A stretch of 64,000 nt of DNA, taken from assembly GCA_965153355.1 (NCBI GenBank), contig OZ231128.1, forward strand, positions 36,084,001 through 36,148,000, written 5' to 3'. The notes under the pieces are model-generated. The model searched no databases, was not told where the DNA came from, and was given only the letters and a program-made list of their open reading frames with translations. The DNA comes from Flaccisagitta enflata (lineage: Eukaryota; Chaetognatha; Sagittoidea; Aphragmophora). Shown one piece after another: positions 1 to 10,047 of this stretch; position 1 is the stretch's first letter, and every line of letters begins with the position of its first letter. The position numbers and the translations under genes were made by a program.

Positions 1-134
1 GCAAAAACCATGTTTCTCGGCTGTTTTTGGCCACGGTGAGATCCTATACTGAAACAAATGATCTACCAACCATCATGTTCGTCCATCTGTCTCTCCGTAT
101 ATGTCACATGGTCAATACACGCAGAGACACGGCC

Positions 135-241
135 CGGACGCATCTTTGCCCGGTCGGGCTTGTTTAATTCCGAGCGGTTTTCACATTACTGCTCCTGCCC
201 AACCGTCCGCGACTGGATTGCCGTGTATCCGGCCTTGTTTA
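135..241 (+). repeat. R1 fragments, 3' ends only
   Basis: Two R1 3' ends lie in tandem. The first has GGACGCATC followed by GGGCTTGTTT (about 135-164). The second has CCGTCCGCGACTGGATTGCC and ends in CCGGCCTTGTTT (184-241). No 5' hairpin is visible for either. The first belongs to the GATGCGTC stem class and the second to the GTCGCGGAC class. Confidence 0.6.
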
Positions 242-394
242 TGAATGATTGTTTTTTAATCAATGTTTTTTTTTTATGAATGAATTTCTTTTTTCTTTTA
301 ATGAATGAAAGCCAATTTATGAATAAATGAATGTTTTATTGAGTGAATTTTCTAATGTAAACTTCTTTTACTGCGTTGGTACAACTTTTCTGTT

Positions 395-607
395 GAAAAA
401 TACGAGCTCTGATGCTTTTTATGAATGTGTGACTGACCGACCGACTGACTGACTGACCGACTGAGTGACTGACTAGCTGACTGACTGACTGACTGACTGA
501 ATGAATGACTGACTGACCGACCAACCGACCCACCAACCAACCGACCGACTGACCGACCAACAGACCGACTGTCACAGCCTATTAGAGAGATGCGAGCACG
601 CATCTAA
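395..607 (-). repeat. R1 copy, GATGCG stem class
   Basis: Read on the minus strand it begins TTTTTAGATGCGTGCTCGCA and continues into a GTCGGT/GTTGGT tetramer block (visible on the plus strand as CCGACCAACCGACC, about 437-570). The 3' boundary is unclear. TGAA-type repeats follow on the left (240-350), as in other copies of this class. Confidence 0.55.
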
Positions 608-976
608 AAAGGGAACATATGATATATGATATATGAGAGAAAGATAAGGGCAAAAAACTGAACATACCGACCAACCAACTAACCAACCTGCATTCGGGAA
701 CTGGGAGTCGCATCAATGCGCGAAAAATAAGAAAAGCGCGACTGAGAAAAAAGATCAGACAAAAAGAAAAATAATCCAAGGAAAGGTTATTTTTCTTACG
801 AGGAAATTCCGAAACAACTTTTAAGGTGTTTCCATCTCCGCGGTATGATTACACACCTTGGGAAAACTATGTCCGTCTAGTACAACTGCACCGTTAATTT
901 CTAAATCGTATTCCTTTACCCCAGAAAGGTTAAAACCGCTATTCCATTGTTTCCATTTTAAGGAACCGGGGCTCGC
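608..976. other. no recognisable feature
   Basis: I see no gene, structured repeat or splice-flanked open frame here. A short CCGACCAACCAACTAACC tract near 669 resembles decayed R1 interior. Confidence 0.5.
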
Positions 977-1152
977 TTTTTAGTCGCGTGCACGCGACTC
1001 TCTAACTCGCTTTGTCGGTCGGTCGGTCCGTCACACTTTGCTTTTTTCTTACGTTTACGGGCGTTTTTCGCATTACCGCTCCTACCCTAATGCTTGGTTA
1101 GACTTTAGTATCACTGCCCCTGCTCACCCGCACGCGACTTGGGTGTAGTGGA
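977..1152 (+). repeat. R1 copy, GTCGCGTG/CACGCGAC stem class
   Basis: It starts TTTTTAGTCGCGTGCACGCGACT, followed by GTCGGTCGGTCGGTCCGTC. The 3' arm is CACCCGCACGCGACTTGGGT at 1126-1145. The far 3' tail (CCGTGTATCCGGCCTTGTT in other copies) is missing or decayed. Confidence 0.75.
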
Positions 1153-1426
1153 TAGTTAATCTGGATATCCTTTTTTTCTCATGAAGGATTTTCTTTGTTT
1201 TCCGTGTTACTCAAAAGAATAAGGAATTTAACTAGTTTATAAACTACCGAGTTAAGTCAAGGAGAACTCTTGACATTTTGCGAAATTGGTCTCTCATCAA
1301 ACTAAAAAAAACATATCTCCCTTTTTTTCATAATCTAATCTAAACGTCATGTGAACTTTTAATAAAGAGTAATTCAGGCACGGAGAGAAATTACCAAAGG
1401 TTGGAAACAAAACCAAACAGACGTAG
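1153..1426. other. no recognisable feature (possible 5' flank of the next exon)
   Basis: AT-rich sequence without repeats. An in-frame TAG lies directly before the ATG at 1427, so any coding exon here starts at that ATG or at a splice acceptor ending in that TAG. Confidence 0.4.
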
Positions 1427-2122
1427 ATGGGATCAGAACTGGAAAACGAGAGTGACTATAGAGACAACGATGATAGTGGTGGCGGCCGTAGCGGGAAAGG
1501 AGGAGGTGGCGACGGAGGAGGTTCATGGACAAGTGGCAATGCTGGATCAATCTATCGCTCGCCGGCGGAGAGAGGCTTAATCTGGAAGTCGACGACGATG
1601 AGGGACAACGGATTAACGCGGGCTCTACCGCTGGTAACCAGTTTCGCGAAAAATGCCAGACTAAACACCGAAACCAGTGGAAATAACAGACAATATGGAA
1701 GTGGAAACGGGCGTGGAAGCGGAAGCGGAAGCGAAAGCGGAAGCGGTGGTTCGATAGACAGCGACAAGAGAGAAGAAGGAAAACCAATAAAAAGACAAAA
1801 TGAGCCCCTCAGTGGCATCGAACGCGAGCGACCAAGCGGAATCGAAAGCGAGCGACTTATTCCCAAATTAACTCCCGCAATGGAAGCATTTTTCAGATCG
1901 TCTTTGCATCCTCGGCGCAAAATGACGGTAACAACTACGACAGCAACAATGACAAAGATCAAAAATGGGATGAAAACGAAGAAAAAGTTCATGAGACCCA
2001 CGACGATGACAATGACTTCAACCATGCATCTTAAGCGCCATCCAATAAATCATTTGCAAAAACAGCATCATAACCATCAGATAGCAGCGACGAAAGAAGA
2101 TGAAGAACTGGCGGATAAGCAG
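1427..2122 (+). CDS. candidate exon, Gly/Ser-rich and basic protein, unknown
   Basis: An open frame of about 232 codons starts at ATG 1427, immediately after an in-frame TAG. It runs into a good splice donor, AAGCAG|GTAAAAG, at 2122/2123 after a complete codon (phase 0). Reading on past the donor meets TAG within four codons. The product is Gly/Ser-rich (GGGRSGKGGGGDGGGS near residue 20 and a GSGSGSESGSGG run near residue 95) and turns basic and Thr/Met-rich toward the end. No signal peptide, membrane segment or known domain is visible. An alternative frame over 1895-2030 is acidic and Asn/Asp-rich, so the exact reading is uncertain. The exon at 36114 also starts in phase 0, but linking the two across 34 kb would be speculation. 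I do not recognise a family. Confidence 0.35.
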
Positions 2123-2162
2123 GTAAAAGAGAGCTAGAAAAACTTGGTTAATCTACAAGCCA

Positions 2163-3190
2163 ATAGTCGCAAAAGCGTCAGACGGTCAGCGGTACCTGTT
2201 GCCCCTAACTTAATGCATGTAAGATGTGAAGGTGAGAGGGGCAGCCGCCCCAATGACCTAGGCTGGGCTAAGATTTGAGCATTGAGGCTTCGATTTGAGC
2301 CATGAGAATTGAAGCCATCAGGCTAGGATTGGAGCCTGAAGGCTGGGATTAGAGCCTCCATATTGGGATTGGAGCCTCCATTCTGGGATTGGAGCCTCCA
2401 TTCTGGGATTGGAGCCTTGAGGCTCGGATTGGACCCTCAAGGCTGGGATTGGAGCCTCAAGGCCACAATTTGAGCCCTAAGGATGGTATTGGAGCCTTGA
2501 GGCTAGGATTGGGGCCTTAAGGCTGGGTTTGGAGCCTCGAGGCTCAAAATGCCTGGGGGGGGGAGAAGAAGAAGAACAGGTCGCCCAAGGGCAATATGTG
2601 GTCAGCGATTTCCGTTGCCCTGCTTTGCATGGTTGTAAATCGGAATGAGAGGAAGCAGGGCAGCGGCCCCGAAGGGGACGAAGTCCTGTAGAACACAGGG
2701 GGACTTTTGTTTGTCCATTCGTTTGTCCATCCATCCGTCAGTCTGCCCCAGGCCCTCTCAGGCCTGAAATCTGCCCTCTTAGGCCTGAAATCTGCCCTCT
2801 CAGGCTTGAAATCTGCCCACTCAAGCCTTGAATCTGCGGGGGAGATTAAAGGCCTGGGAGGACAGGTTTCAGGCCTGAGAAGGCAGATTTCAGGCCTGAG
2901 AGGGCAGATTCAAGGCCTGAGAGGGCAGATTCAAGGCCTGAGAGGGCAGATTTTAAGCCTGAGAGGGCAGATTTCAGGCCTGATAAGGCAGATTTCAGGC
3001 CTGAGAGGGCCTGAGGGGGACTAACGAATGAATGGACGAACGAACGAACGGACGAACGGACAAACAAAAGTCCCCCTGTGTTTTACAGGACTTCGTCCCC
3101 TTCGGGGCCGCTGCCCAAAAAGAAGGAGGAGAAATTTCCCCGTATGTGAAAGCATAGGTCATCGGCCCCCTCGGGGCCGCTGCCTAAAAG
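2163..3190 (+). repeat. R3 fold-back element, interrupted by R2
   Basis: The left end is AGTCGCAAAAGCGTCAGACG followed by GTCAGCGGTACC. The right end (about 3130-3186) is CCGTATGTGAAAGCATAGGT and GGGGCCGCTGCC. Between 2255 and 2560 there is a roughly 20-bp tandem repeat around GGGATTGGAGCCTCAAGGCT. An R2 element sits between this array and the right end. Confidence 0.65.
2576..3116. repeat. R2 fold-back element with about 50-bp terminal inverted repeats
   Basis: Core inverted ends lie at 2658-2712 (GGGCAGCGGCCCCGAAGGGG onward to GGGGGACTTTTG) and at about 3064-3116 as the reverse complement. Inside each arm a 21-bp unit (AGGCCTGAGAGGGCAGATTTC and its reverse complement) is tandemly repeated, switching orientation near 2835-2850. 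The left flank (2576-2657) carries the accessory block GGTCGCCCAAGGGCAATATG. No protein is encoded: the apparent reading frames are translations of the 21-bp unit. Confidence 0.8.
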
Positions 3191-3594
3191 GGGGCTCAGG
3201 GCTGGCTTAGCTATTTTTCCCGAATTGATCTCGCGAATCTTTTATAAATATCTTGATAAATGATTCTTTACTCGAGATTTAAAAAAAAATGGTCGCCCCT
3301 CCTTTTTTTTTTTTTTGCTCTTCAAAACAATACTTTGAGGAAAGAAGAGGAAGCAAATAATCTTTGAAAGAGGACAAATTTTGCTTATTTCAGTGTCTTC
3401 AGTGCTTGAATAGAAAATAAAAAAAAGTTACTTTGATACAAGCAACCTCACATTTTTGATATTTCAAATAGCATCCATTGATTGCCATTGTGAATGATAT
3501 AGGATAAGGGTAATATCACAATTCTTTTTTCAATTTTAAAAGCGCTCAGAGCGCTAATTAGAAAAATACGGTATCAGCCATTTGATTTCATTGA
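3191..3594. other. AT-rich intergenic sequence
   Basis: No gene or recognisable repeat. It lies 3' of the minus-strand TTC3-like gene and may include its 3' UTR, but I cannot place a poly(A) site. Confidence 0.4.
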
Positions 3595-3595
3595 T

Positions 3596-3740
3596 ACTCG
3601 CGTGACTATTATAATACGCTTTGTCGGACCGTTCGTTCATCCGTCCGTCCATCTGACATGACCTCCCATGACATTTCATTTTTTGTCATATATGGGCGGT
3701 TTCTGTATCACTGTTCCTGCCAAAAATGATTGGCTAGACT
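3596..3740 (+). repeat. R1 fragment, degenerate
   Basis: CGCTTTGTCGG and CCGTCCGTCC near 3620-3650, then a GGGCGGTTTCTGTATCACTG / TTCCTGCC block, match the R1 interior. The hairpin is decayed and the 3' end missing. Confidence 0.45.
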
Positions 3741-3800
3741 GATTAGAATTGATTAGAATTTTGGTAAGAACAAACGTAGTACTACACTAATTTTCGAACC

Positions 3801-3882
3801 TCAGACTCGTTTTAACGACGGATAATCTTCGTCCAATTTCAGGAACCTTTGGCAAATGGGGCACATCGACTTTTCGCGAGCC
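3801..3882 (-). CDS. TTC3/DZIP3-like E3 ligase, last exon (second half of RING)
   Basis: On the minus strand the acceptor TATTGTCACTCAG|GG is followed by an open frame encoding a short stretch with CPICQRF and then DEDYPSLKRV before TGA (3803-3801). The CPIC supplies the last two zinc ligands of a C3H2C3 RING whose first six ligands are in the exon at 4212-4093. The single leading G completes a TGG (Trp) codon begun by TG at the end of that exon, so the reading frame continues exactly. The RING would bind an E2 enzyme. The intron between the two exons is 210 bp. The exon is too short to be found by open-frame length; the call rests on matching phase, consensus splice signals and zinc-ligand spacing. 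Confidence 0.72.
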
Positions 3883-4092
3883 CTGAGTGACAATATAGAT
3901 ACTTGTAACTTGTTCACTGATTCGGCACCAATTCGTACTCAAATAAATAACGGGTACCTAATAGAAATTCTTGCAGCACTGGCCAACCACACGCGTATAG
4001 GGCTAGGGTAGCAGTGTATCTAGCCATTGTTAGCAGCTTCTTCATGTACAACTTGATGAAATTTGGAGTGTCAAACCTCAAGATTCACTTAC

Positions 4093-4212
4093 CATTTCCT
4101 GATGCACGTGTTGTGAAATCGGTGACTGCAATCCAAAATCTTTTCTTTGGGTCTGCCTATCTTTTCCAAGCAGATAGGGCAATAGGTTTCGGCATTGTAG
4201 GATGTCATCGTC
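4093..4212 (-). CDS. TTC3/DZIP3-like E3 ligase, penultimate exon (first half of RING)
   Basis: The minus-strand reading gives an exon of about 120 nt encoding TMTSYNAETYCPICLEK, then a spacer, then LDCSHRFHNTCIRK, ending in TG before the consensus donor GTAAGT. Ligand order is C-x2-C, a 13-residue spacer, C-x-H-x2-H-x2-C, which is the start of a RING-H2 (C3H2C3) finger of the TTC3/DZIP3 kind. The likely acceptor is TTTGCAAAG|G at 4214/4213. Its one leading base completes the AG left by the donor at 4764, so all three exons agree in phase. The acceptor has a weak pyrimidine tract, so the exact 5' edge is less certain than the donor. Confidence 0.72.
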
Positions 4213-4484
4213 CTTTGCAAATTAATGAAGACAAATCCGTCAAAACAAGGTCATTCAAGTCGTGTCTGAGGTGTTTCATGTAAGAAGTAATTTTGTCATT
4301 TTCAGGTCCGTATATAGTTCCACCTTCCCTCGAGGGGAAGGGGAATTAATCAAAAGGTTTGGAGAAAGGGAAGAAAAAGAAAGAAGGAAAAAAGAGAAGA
4401 AAAGGAAGATTTGGGGAAAATGTGTTTTGGCAGTAAGAAATCATAAAACTTGATAAGTTAAACACAATTTAACACTGTTCAAAC

Positions 4485-4605
4485 TTTTTTTGGGTTTTTG
4501 GGATTTTTGGCTTCACTGCTCCTGCCCAAATGATCTGGTGACCTCAATTACGGCCCCTGCCCACCTGCACGCGACTGGGGTAGCCATGTATCCGGCCTTG
4601 TTGCC
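4485..4605 (+). repeat. R1 fragment (3' half) inside a host intron
   Basis: It matches the R1 3' half: CACTGCTCCTGCCCAAATGA, GCCCCTGCCCACCTGCACGC, GACTGGGGTAGCC and a CCGGCCTTGTT end. It lies in the 551-bp intron between the large exon and the RING exon of the minus-strand gene. The 5' hairpin is absent. Confidence 0.7.
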
Positions 4606-4763
4606 ATTTATGTTTACATGTTATCACTACAAAAATAATCCTACGCTTTCATTTGGTCAAAGTAAAGGGATCAATCAATGAATGAACTATTGCATCATGG
4701 AAACTCCTATATCACTACCTAAACATTAGTATATACGGAAAGACTCATGGAAAAAGGGCAAAC

Positions 4764-7543
4764 CTGGAATTGGGCGCAGGCAAACAGTTTTGTGACTTCA
4801 TATTTTCACGTTCCACTGCCTTCTGTTCGCTTGGAGACTGTAAGCATGAAGCAACGTCGGCGAGGCTCTCCATCCTTCCGCTGGAAAACTCTGAAGCAAA
4901 TCTTTGAGTATCTCTCATTTCCATCGGAACTAAACTGCTACGTGTATTCTGCAGATACAGTCTCTGTGCCTCTTCATATTGTTCAAGCATATAATAGATG
5001 AAGTTGTCATTCTTGTGATCCTTCATTATCAAGCATCGCCGCCTTGCATCATTGGTTAAAATTGCGGATAAGCCACCACAGTTAGCAAGTACTGTCTGGG
5101 ATTCAATGCTTAGACTGGTTAAGTCCCGAACCATATCTGTCTCGAGAATTGGACCTCTGGATTCAAGGAGGGCTTTACACCATAGGATGATGCTTTCCAC
5201 AACTTGCTCTTGTGATGACGAAAAATGCCCCACCACTGGACCATAGGATCCCATGTTTGCGTCCCGTATATTATCATGTCTGATGATGCTTTCCACAAAT
5301 TCTTGAGATGGCGGGATCATTGAGGCGTAGGCTCCCGTATTCTGATTCATGACAGGAGATTGCCCAACAAAAGGGCCGTAGGGCATGGGTCCCATATTTG
5401 TTGACTGATAGGATGGCGGGATCATTGAGGCGTGGGCTCCCATATTCTGATTCATGATAGGAGATAGCCCAACAAACGGGCCGTAAGGCATGGGTCCCAT
5501 ATTTGTTGACTGATAGGATGGCGGGATCATTGAGGCGTGGGCTCCCATATTCTTATTCATGATAGGATATTGCCCAACAAAAGGGCTGTAGGGCATGGGT
5601 CCCATATTTGTTGACTGATAGGATGGCGGGATCATTGAGGCGTGGGCTCCCATATTCTTATTCATGATAGGAGATTGCCCCACAAGAGGGCCGTAGGGCA
5701 TGGGTCCCATATTTGTTGACTGATAGGATGGCGGGATCATTGAGGCGTGGGCTCCCATATTCTTATTCATGATAGGAGATTGCCCCACAAAAGGGCTGTA
5801 AGCACCCGTATGTGGGGGCTGATCCATCAAAGGTAATTGCCTCACCAATGAACCGTCGGCTCCCATGTTTGCATATCTGCCTGCCCTTTGATCAATGAAA
5901 GGAGCTGGTGCTTGAGGTGGACCCTCAAATGGGACATAGGTTCCCATGCCTAAATGACTGCCTGCCCTTTGATCCTGGAAAGGTGGTGGCCCCACTACTT
6001 GGCTGTGAGCTCCATTGTCCTCATACTGCCGATTTTTGTGTCTTACTGTATCTTGGTCTGCAAGAAAAGTATCTGTTCCATAGAGAATGGTTTCTGTTTG
6101 AGAAAACGCATGGGCATTGAAATTGACAATGTCATTTTGATCAAATGGCAGCCTGGTAGTTTCAGTGTTAGGCGCAGGCGCCAACGGACGATTTTGGGCT
6201 GTTTGAGGTTGAAAGCTGCCATTCAGTTGAATTGGACGTAGAGGCGCTCGATACATGTTTCTCTCGGATTGTAAGTTCCGTGAACCATGGTCCTTGATAT
6301 TTATTTCAATACTCAAACTCTTTGGCTTGTTGTTGGCTCTGTCTTTCTGTTTGTGTTGCTTTTTCTTCTTGACAACATTTTTCACATCTTCATTGGTCAT
6401 TTTGCTCATAAGTGGCACCATTTCCTCAATGCAAGGGACAACTACCTCTTCCTCTTTCTCTGGTTTGTTTTCCACTTTATCTCCTTCCAAAGGCCGCCCT
6501 TTTGTTTCAAGTTTGAGAGCCTTTTTCTTCAGTTTCTTTTCCTTCTTTTTTTCCAACTTTCTTCTAAGATTTTCCGCACTTGGCCATTCTTTAGCTTTAC
6601 CTTTAGCCTTTTTGACGACAGGCTTGGTTTCCTCGGGTATCTCATAAATTTCTCGGCTTGCAACATTGGTTGAGTGATCGATTGTTACATGATCAATGAT
6701 GATGGCATCACAGTCTGGTGTCGGGCACTCCTTGCCAAGAAGTTCCTTGTTGAATTTGATGTCCTCCTTCAATTTGTGTTTGTTCCAACATCTGCGGTGA
6801 AAGCTGAGCAGGCAGTGGTCCTTGCATCGGAGAGATACATAACCAACAAAAGGGATATCAGAGTGGTAGATGTCACGTTTCTTTTCGTTGCATTCATTGA
6901 ATACACACTTTGCATCCGCTGGACCTGGGTTCTTGCAATCATAGAGCAGATTGGTCAGTTTCTCCTTTAGCTTCACTTCATCCGTTTCATCGATCATGAC
7001 GCCGCTGAGCCCAGGCCATGAAGAGCAACTTTCGCTGATTCCGTCGCCCTCCCGAATTGCCTCCAACCCTCTTTCCAACCATGCAATTGCCTCATCGAAA
7101 TAGTTCATTTTCTGAAAGGCCATTCCCAAGCCATAGTATGCAAAGGAGTATTTCTTGCCTTGGAATTCAATCATCACGGTAAAAGTGCCAATTGCGCGGT
7201 AGATGTTAGCCTTAATGCCACTGTTTACTTGGGCCAAGCCTATGCAATAGCGGAGCATCACATTGTCAGTGTCATTATGCTGCAGAGTCTCGTAGTCATA
7301 CTTTTCGGTAAAGTCTAGAGCCTTTTCAAAGGCGGTTAGAGCAGCTTCAAAATTCTGTATAGAGTAAAATTTGGATCCCTGTGCCAGCAATTCGTGGAAT
7401 TTGGATTGAGGTTGGTATTCCAGGGACTTGCAACTGTAATCCGCTTGATAGGATGTGGGATGACAAACTCGAGAATGTCTCCTCGAAAGTTGATCTGGAG
7501 TTGTTATTAGTTGTACGCTTGAGTTTCTAAAGGGGACATAGTG
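4764..7543 (-). CDS. TTC3/DZIP3-like E3 ubiquitin ligase, large internal exon (partial gene)
   Basis: This long minus-strand open frame encodes about 920 residues if it starts at the acceptor TATTCTCCTCAG|CAC (7545/7544). No in-frame ATG lies near the beginning, so a 5' exon is missing. In order, counted from Leu at 7390: TPR-like helices (about 1-115, with FEAALTAFEKAL and YGLGMAFQKMNYFDEAIAW), a Cys/His cluster (about 152-227, with CKDHCLLSFHRRCW and CPTPDC) resembling the region after the TPRs in TTC3, a Lys/Glu-rich basic stretch (about 255-350), 4-5 copies of a 35-residue Pro/Met/Tyr repeat (about 527-700), and a C-terminal helical region. Family members transfer ubiquitin to substrates in the cytosol through a C-terminal RING. 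The same frame ends at TGA 4747-4745, but the donor TTCCAG|GTTTGC at 4764/4763 leads in phase into the RING exons, so I favour splicing there. Confidence 0.8.
5290..5810 (-). repeat. 105-bp in-frame tandem repeat within the TTC3-like gene
   Basis: About 4.5 copies of a 105-bp unit encode a 35-residue motif containing NMGAHASMIPPSYQSTNM and GPMPYGPxVGQSPIM. Copies differ by a few substitutions only (G/S, L/F, Q/K/L), so the expansion is recent. Unit length is a multiple of three and keeps the frame open. Confidence 0.9.
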
Positions 7544-7555
7544 CTGAGGAGAATA

Positions 7556-7602
7556 CGTTTTTTGGGCAGCGGCTCCGAAGGGGACAAAGTCCTGTACTAT
7601 CT
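7556..7602 (+). repeat. R2 terminal relic beside a splice acceptor
   Basis: TTTTTTGGGCAGCGGCTCCG followed by AAGGGGACAAAGTCCTGTA is an R2 end with no partner. On the minus strand it lies directly upstream of the acceptor at 7545/7544, so the presumed intron before the large TTC3-like exon ends in transposon-derived sequence. Confidence 0.6.
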
Positions 7603-7803
7603 AGGAAATATTTATGGAATCAACTTCCACCATAGATATCTTGGCTTTTGAATAAGTTAGATAACTTTTTGTTAAAAAAAAAAAACAAATTTATCTACAT
7701 CAAAAAAAATTTCAATATGAGTTCAATTTGGTCTCTGTAGCTCAAACCGTTTATAGAAATGATGATCAAAAGAGTGGAAACTTTCATTTCCAAAATGGGT
7801 AGA

Positions 7804-8765
7804 AACAAGGCCGGATACACGGGCCAAGACGGTGCGCCGAGCGTTATTAATTCATAGCTATCCCTAGCGCTATGAGACCAATCCCTAGCTCTATCAGACC
7901 ATTTCTAGCTCTATCAGACCTATCCCGCCAGGCGTAATTAATCCATAGCTATCTCTAGCTCCATCAGACCTATCCCTAGCTCCATCAGACCATTCCTAGC
8001 TCTATCAGACGGCAGACCTATCCCGAGCTCTATCAGACCTTTCCCGAGCTCTGTCAGACCTTTCCCGAATCCCTGAATGAATGAATATGAATAAATGAAT
8101 ATGAATATGAATATAAATGAATGAATAAAAATGAATGAATAAAAATGAATGAATGAATATAGATGAGTGAATGAATGTAAATGAATGAATGAATATAAAT
8201 GAATGAATGAATATAAATGAATGAATGAATATAAATGAATGAATGAATATAAATGAATGAATGAATATGAATGAATATGAATATGAATATGAATGAATAT
8301 GAATATGAATGAATATGAATGAATATGAATGAATATGAATATGAATGAATATGAATGAATGAATATGAATGAATGAATATGAATGAATGAATATGTATGA
8401 ATAAATATGAATGAATGAATGTGAATGAATGAATGAATATGAATGAATGAATGAATGAATGAATGAATGAATGAATGAATGATTGATAAGTAACATGATG
8501 TATGAAAAAGATGAGTTTTGAAGTGGCTTAACTGTAGAAAAATATGATGAATGAAATTAATGAAGGAATGAATGAATGAATGAATAAATGAAGGAGTGAA
8601 TGAATGACAGTCATGAGGAAATGGCTCTAGCGTTTTTTCCAAATCATTTTCGATCATTTTCGCCTTTTTCAGAGATTTTCAACTCGAGCGTTACGTGACC
8701 GACCAACCAACCGACCGACCGACAGACAGAGCCTCTTATAGAGGTGCTATGGCGCACCTAAAAAA
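7804..8765 (-). repeat. R1 copy with internal expansions, GGTGCGCC stem class
   Basis: On the minus strand it starts TTTTTTAGGTGCGCCATAGC with ACCTC closing the hairpin (8765-8741). It ends with GGCGCACC (complement at 7831-7838) and CCCGTGTATCCGGCCTTGTT (7804). The interior has grown. One array is a roughly 20-bp tandem repeat around TATCCCTAGCTCTATCAGACC (7855-8070), the other is TGAA/TGAATA (8085-8625). Its stem matches no other copy, yet the two ends remain complementary. Confidence 0.75.
8085..8625 (+). repeat. TGAA / TGAATA microsatellite
   Basis: Imperfect (TGAA)n with ATGAATATGAAT higher-order variants over about 540 bp, inside the R1 copy. The long apparent open frames are poly-(Phe/Ile/His/Ser) translations of the repeat and are not genes. 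Confidence 0.9.
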
Positions 8766-9941
8766 CGAGAAAGATAAAACAAAAAAAATTAGAGTTATCT
8801 TCTGCTTGAGATATCTCCGCTAGAAAGGCGAATAACTTTTTTTTCAAAAACGCATATTAACCTCATCGAAAAATCTTCAAGATGAGCGCAATTTGGTTTC
8901 TGTGACAATTCTTATTCTTACATGATAAGCTAGCAAAAACTGCTCACAGGTGGGAGAAGAAAACCTTGCTAAACAGTATTAAAATCTTTACAAACCGCCC
9001 CCCGGCTGCCAAACTGAAGATATTGGTTAAAAAGATATCACATGAAGTACTATCTAGCTCAAAAGTATAGGACGCGGTTCTTTTGAGCACGGGATTTCTT
9101 TGCCACTTACTTTTTACCTTTACCAAGTCAAAAAAATGACAAAGTATTGTGTCCCACATTTGTGTACTATCACTGGACATAGTCCTAAGATGTGGGAACT
9201 GTTCAAAATCTTTTAAAGAACTATAGAAGTGAGTTGAAGAAAAAAAAAGTGAGATAAAACAGCTTAGAAACAAAAAACTTAAGTGATAATTTGAGATTGC
9301 TCTTGACATTCATATCTTCATCTTCGCAAGGAGGTTGTCTTATATTCCTCGTTTTTTTGTTGAATTAGGAGATTATAGTCATATTTTATGAACCCCGGCC
9401 AAGAAAAGGGATAACCGCCTCATATGTGGGCTGGAACAAAATAAATAGGGTGATTGGTTAAGTGATAAAGTAAATTCGTTCTTTTTTGAAAATGACAAGA
9501 AAATGTCAAAATTCATGATTGTAAACGGACTCTATGGCTCTCTGAGGTATGGGTCTGGTTGATATGAGTTGATTTAACATTATTGCGTCACCCTGGGGCA
9601 GCTGAATCAGTTTCGACGCGTTTTATGGGTCGAAACAGTGGGAAGAATCCCGCTAAGAAAAAGGTAGAAAAAATGTTTGGTCTCACGGAAAACTCTTAAT
9701 CTCCCGAACGCGATGGAATTTTGCATTTCTGAAAACATCACTTTGTGGAGAAATGAATTTAGAAGAGGGTGATGTTCTTCGATTTTTGAATTTCTCATTT
9801 TCTATGCAAAATAAGAGTTTTCCGTCAACCCTTTTCAAGAAAAAAAAATCGCGATCTTGGTTCCGACGCTATTCGCTTATTTTATGATGCAATTAACCAA
9901 GAGATTCGTTACGCATTTCATCTTGTAAGAAGGTAACAGGG

Positions 9942-9942
<1 letters not shown>
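8766..9942. other. non-coding sequence with a dispersed inverted-repeat arm
   Basis: No gene is supported. The block at about 9013-9110 (with GACGCGGTTCTTTTGAGC) recurs in reverse complement at 12242-12330, suggesting an old dispersed repeat. Confidence 0.45.

Positions 9943-9982
<40 letters not shown>
9943..9982 (+). repeat. (GA)n microsatellite
   Basis: About 20 uninterrupted GA units. Confidence 0.9.
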
Positions 9983-9985
<3 letters not shown>

Positions 9986-10047
9986 GGGGGTGGGAAGCAG
10001 AGCAACCTGCATTTGCGATGACTTCCGATGTTGTTCATTTGTTTTAC

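Noticed and set aside
4014-4283. Plus-strand frame over the RING exon
   Set aside because: The minus strand here encodes a zinc-ligand pattern with matching splice sites, so the plus frame is its shadow.
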